Shown: in pieces, positions 31,903-35,110 of the stretch
Numbering within the stretch: position 1 is the stretch's first letter
How the letters are laid out: every line of letters starts with the position of its first letter
Assembly: GCF_008123965.1 (NCBI RefSeq)
Contig: NZ_VSTH01000061.1
Coordinates: 1 to 35,110, forward strand
Length of the DNA stretch: 35,110 bases
From: Bradyrhizobium hipponense
GTDB lineage: Bacteria > Pseudomonadota > Alphaproteobacteria > Rhizobiales > Xanthobacteraceae
Reading direction: 5' to 3'
Translations under genes and position numbers: made by a program
Notes under the pieces: model-generated
What the model saw: the letters and a program-made list of their open reading frames with translations, nothing else
The model's database searches: none
Told to the model about the DNA's origin: nothing

Positions 31903-32296
31903 GTCATTCCAGGGCGCGCGAAGCGCGAGCCCGGAATCCATTGACCCGCAAGCTCAACTCGCAATCTGCGGGTACAAATCATTCCATTGCGGATTCTGTT
32001 CTTCAATGAGCCGGATCTTCCATTCTCTCCGCCACTTCTTCAGCACTTTCTCGCGCTCGATGGCAGTAATGGGATCATCGTAGATCTCGAACCACACCAG
32101 CTTGTCGACGGAATATCGCTTGCTGAAGCCGGCGACGACTTTGCTCTTATGTTCGTGGATGCGGCGGACAATATCGTTCGTCACGCCGAGATAGAGCGTG
32201 CCGTATTTCTTGCTGGCGAGAAGATAGACGTAATAGGCCATGAGCAAGTGGTGAAATGGATTCCGGTCTCGCGACTTCGTCGCGCCCCGGAATGAC
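31903..32296. mobile_element. Family B palindromic element carrying a GIY-YIG gene
   Basis: The left arm (31903-31941) begins GTCATTCC and ends ATCCAT; the right arm (32256-32296) begins ATGGAT and ends GGAATGAC. They are the same arms as the solo family B copies, but the centre is replaced by one gene (31954-32241). Arm hairpins are CGCGC-GAA-GCGCG and CGCGAC-TTC-GTCGCG. No obvious target-site duplication flanks it. Calling it mobile is an inference from this structure. Confidence 0.7.
31954..32241 (-). CDS. GIY-YIG nuclease-domain protein
   Basis: 95 residues, a minimal GIY-YIG domain of the UPF0213/YhbQ-like type. The motif reads VYLLASKKYGTLYLGVTND (Tyr5, Tyr17, Gly19), followed by Arg26, metal-binding Glu62 in AIEREKVLKKW, and the typical ending NPQWNDLY. 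All expected catalytic positions are filled, so it may be an active single-strand or structure-specific nuclease. ATG 32241 is the standard start; the longer frame upstream runs through the palindrome arm. The gene lies exactly between the two arms of a family B repeat, 12 bp from one and 14 bp from the other. Confidence 0.9.
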   Translation of the reverse strand: MAYYVYLLASKKYGTLYLGVTNDIVRRIHEHKSKVVAGFSKRYSVDKLVWFEIYDDPITAIEREKVLKKWRREWKIRLIEEQNPQWNDLYPQIAS

Positions 32297-32347
32297 GGAG
32301 CAGCAGACCACCTTCGCGTGTGTTTGCAAAAAGACTCGCAAAACAAA

Positions 32348-32371
32348 AACCCCGGCATCGCTGCCGGGGTT
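32348..32371 (-). terminator. groL rho-independent terminator
   Basis: On the minus strand AACCCCGGCA-GCGA-TGCCGGGGTT forms a perfect 10-bp stem, followed by a T-rich run (TTTGTTT, complement of 32341-32347). It lies 33 bp after the groL stop. Confidence 0.88.
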
Positions 32372-32403
32372 TCGCATTTCTTGGCTTTGCCTGAACGGCC
32401 GGA

Positions 32404-34044
<1,641 letters not shown>

Positions 34045-34089
34045 CTGGATTTTTCCTTAGGTGTTGATCTGGGGTGGGAGAGGGGGCTG

Positions 34090-34404
34090 TTAGGCCGCCT
34101 TCTTCTTGGACTCGCTGACCTCGAGAACGCCCATCACGTCGCTCTCCTTCATGATCAGCAGGTCCTGGCCGTCGATCTTGACTTCGGTGCCGGACCACTT
34201 GCCGAACAGCACGCGGTCGCCGACCTTCAGGTCGATCGGGATCAGCTTGCCGGCCTCGTCACGGCCACCGGGGCCGACGGCGACGATTTCGCCCTGGGAC
34301 GGCTTTTCCTTGGCAGTGTCGGGAATGATGATGCCGCCAGCGGTCTTCTCTTCTGCGTCGATGCGCTTGACCACGACGCGGTCGTGAAGCGGACGGAATT
34401 TCAT
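34090..34404 (-). CDS. groS: 10-kDa co-chaperonin GroES
   Basis: 104 residues. MKFRPLHDRVVVKRIDAEEKTAGGIIIPDTAKEKPSQGE is the invariant start and mobile loop; VGDRVLFGKWSGTEVKIDGQDLLIMKESDVMGVL closes the fold. It caps GroEL. The ATG at 34404 follows GGAGGAC. It is first in the groS-groL operon. Confidence 0.98.
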   Translation of the reverse strand: MKFRPLHDRVVVKRIDAEEKTAGGIIIPDTAKEKPSQGEIVAVGPGGRDEAGKLIPIDLKVGDRVLFGKWSGTEVKIDGQDLLIMKESDVMGVLEVSESKKKAA

Positions 34405-34447
34405 GCAGTCCTCCTAAGCTATTGCTCGGGTTGATGATTTAAGATTG

Positions 34448-34474
34448 TTAGCAGTCGAACCCCGCGAGTGCTAG
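34448..34474 (-). promoter_or_regulatory. CIRCE element (HrcA operator)
   Basis: On the plus strand the arms TTAGCAGTC and GAGTGCTAG are separated by 9 bp, against the consensus TTAGCACTC-N9-GAGTGCTAA, two mismatches in total. It lies 44 bp upstream of the groS start, in the leader just past the predicted transcription start. HrcA would repress the operon here. Confidence 0.93.
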
Positions 34475-34487
34475 TGCGGGTGCAGCT

Positions 34488-34517
34488 GAAATAGGCCAGG
34501 ATTTTTGCGGGGGCAAG
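34488..34517 (-). promoter_or_regulatory. groSL promoter (sigma-70 or RpoH-like)
   Basis: On the minus strand CTTGCC (complement of 34512-34517) and CCTATTTC (complement of 34488-34495) fit the alphaproteobacterial RpoH pattern CTTG-N-CYTATNT. Read as sigma-70, TTGCCC and TATTTC are 17 bp apart. The CIRCE element follows immediately. Confidence 0.6.
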
Positions 34518-34712
34518 GGCTTCTAGCAGAAAAATCAGCACTCGGAAGCGCCGCCTGCCAGAATTCTTTACCATCGTTAACCGGACTTGGCCTGTCCTTG
34601 GGGCCCTTATTAGCACGGAGCCGCATCTGCTGCTAACGCATTGAATTTCAACAGCTTGTTAAACTTTTGGGCTTGAGATGGATTATCAGTTTGCGTCACA
34701 TTTCTCTCATGT

Positions 34713-34787
34713 GAGCGCATCTCCACCGGGTGGCTCGTAGGGCGCGTACCGGAAAGCCACCCCTTGAATGCGCTCCTGCAAAGGAGG
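34713..34787 (+). promoter_or_regulatory. Structured 5' leader and ribosome binding site of usg
   Basis: Two nested stems: GAGCGCAT (34713-34720) pairs with ATGCGCTC (34768-34775), and inside it GGGTGGCT (34728-34735) pairs with AGCCACCC (34755-34762). Five bases after the outer stem comes a perfect AAGGAGG (34781-34787), 5 nt before the ATG. CTCA-TG-TGAG (34707-34716) could compete with the outer stem. This could be a cis-regulatory RNA. The rest of 34518-34706 shows nothing clear. Confidence 0.5.
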
Positions 34788-34792
34788 TTGGC

Positions 34793-35080
34793 ATGGGCTT
34801 GCGGAGTGGGGCCGTTTCCGACGATTTCCGGAAACAGGTGCTGGGTTATGGACTGACGACCGCGCAAATTCTCTATCGGATGCCGGATCATCCATCGCTG
34901 CTTCAGACTTACGTCTGGCAGAACTACGACATGTTTCCGAAATTTCCGGCGCTGAAGGATTTTTTGGCGTTCTGGCAGCAAGAGCTCGACGGTCCGCTCC
35001 ATTCGGTCACGGTGGCGCATTCCAAGCTGATCAAGCCCGCGGAGCTGCGCTCGGTGGACGGCGTGTTCAGGCTGCAATGA
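34793..35080 (+). CDS. usg: Usg-family protein
   Basis: 95 residues, typical for the alphaproteobacterial Usg family. The conserved core is GYGLTTAQILYRMPDHPSLLQTYVWQNYDMFPKFPAL, then FWQQELDGPLHSVTVAHSKLIKPAELR. The family has been linked to phosphoribosylanthranilate isomerase genes in annotation, but no activity is proven. ATG 34793 is fixed by the perfect AAGGAGG at 34781-34787. It is divergent from groS across a 388-bp gap. Confidence 0.9.
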   Translation: MGLRSGAVSDDFRKQVLGYGLTTAQILYRMPDHPSLLQTYVWQNYDMFPKFPALKDFLAFWQQELDGPLHSVTVAHSKLIKPAELRSVDGVFRLQ

Positions 35081-35110
35081 CGGCGAGGTCCTGTAGGGTG
35101 GGTTAGTACT

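Noticed and set aside
31903..32296. A classical insertion sequence
   Set aside because: There is no DDE or Y1 transposase and no visible target-site duplication; the arms match solo chromosomal repeats, so it is treated as a REP-like unit instead.

Overview
The window looks like chromosome of a Bradyrhizobium or a close relative (Alphaproteobacteria, Hyphomicrobiales). The support is high-GC coding sequence, a protocatechuate (pca) block, a CO-dehydrogenase-like (cox) accessory operon, a CIRCE-controlled groESL, the alphaproteobacterial usg gene, and several families of REP-like palindromes of the kind common in that genus. I found no tRNA, rRNA, CRISPR array, phage or classical insertion sequence. 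This identification is from memory of gene families, not from a search.

Layout. 1-205: a terminator, then a small membrane protein. 692-3360 (minus): pcaB-pcaD-pcaC, lower steps of the beta-ketoadipate pathway. 3530-10432 (plus): coxG, then coxS-coxM-coxD-coxE-xdhC(N)-xdhC(C)-molybdopterin-binding/NTP-transferase fusion. This has an electron-transfer module and maturation factors for a molybdenum hydroxylase, but no catalytic large subunit. 10435-12604: small proteins (dimeric barrel, Asp/Glu racemase, DUF4189, DUF2000). 12645-13869 (minus): a translationally coupled arsR-SRPBCC-GFA operon. 13969-17745 (plus): divergent tetR-hlyD-ABC ATPase-permease exporter operon, also coupled. The 99-bp gap between arsR and tetR holds clear operators, and both genes look leaderless. 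17752-20109: an integral-membrane class III cyclase and a PhzF protein. 20229-21706 (minus): DUF488 and DUF72. 21811-25409: two small envelope proteins, a DPM1/GtrA-type glycosyltransferase and a GT39-type transferase. 25423-27910 (minus): a FecR-domain protein and a CHASE2 cyclase. 28414-29634: a membrane-anchored DUF2778/Tlde1-like protein. 29642-30876 (minus) and 31010-31849 (plus): isochorismatase-like hydrolase plus GST, divergent from a LysR regulator. 31903-32296: a palindromic element carrying a GIY-YIG gene. 32404-34404 (minus): groS-groL. 34793-35080: usg, with a structured leader.

The most interesting structure is the palindromic repeats. At least seven elements in four sequence families are present, and in the well-resolved families each arm is itself a hairpin. 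Family B (6452, 12055, 20147, 31903) shows compensatory base changes between copies. One copy has its two arms separated by exactly one small gene, a GIY-YIG nuclease, with only 12-14 bp between each arm and the coding sequence. This resembles REP/RAYT logic but with a GIY-YIG protein in place of the Y1 transposase. Other copies have changed proteins: one supplies the last six codons and stop of DUF488, and another (138 bp, 46 codons) lies in frame inside the N-terminus of the HlyD lipoprotein.

Functions are family-level inferences from sequence reading; no database search was run.
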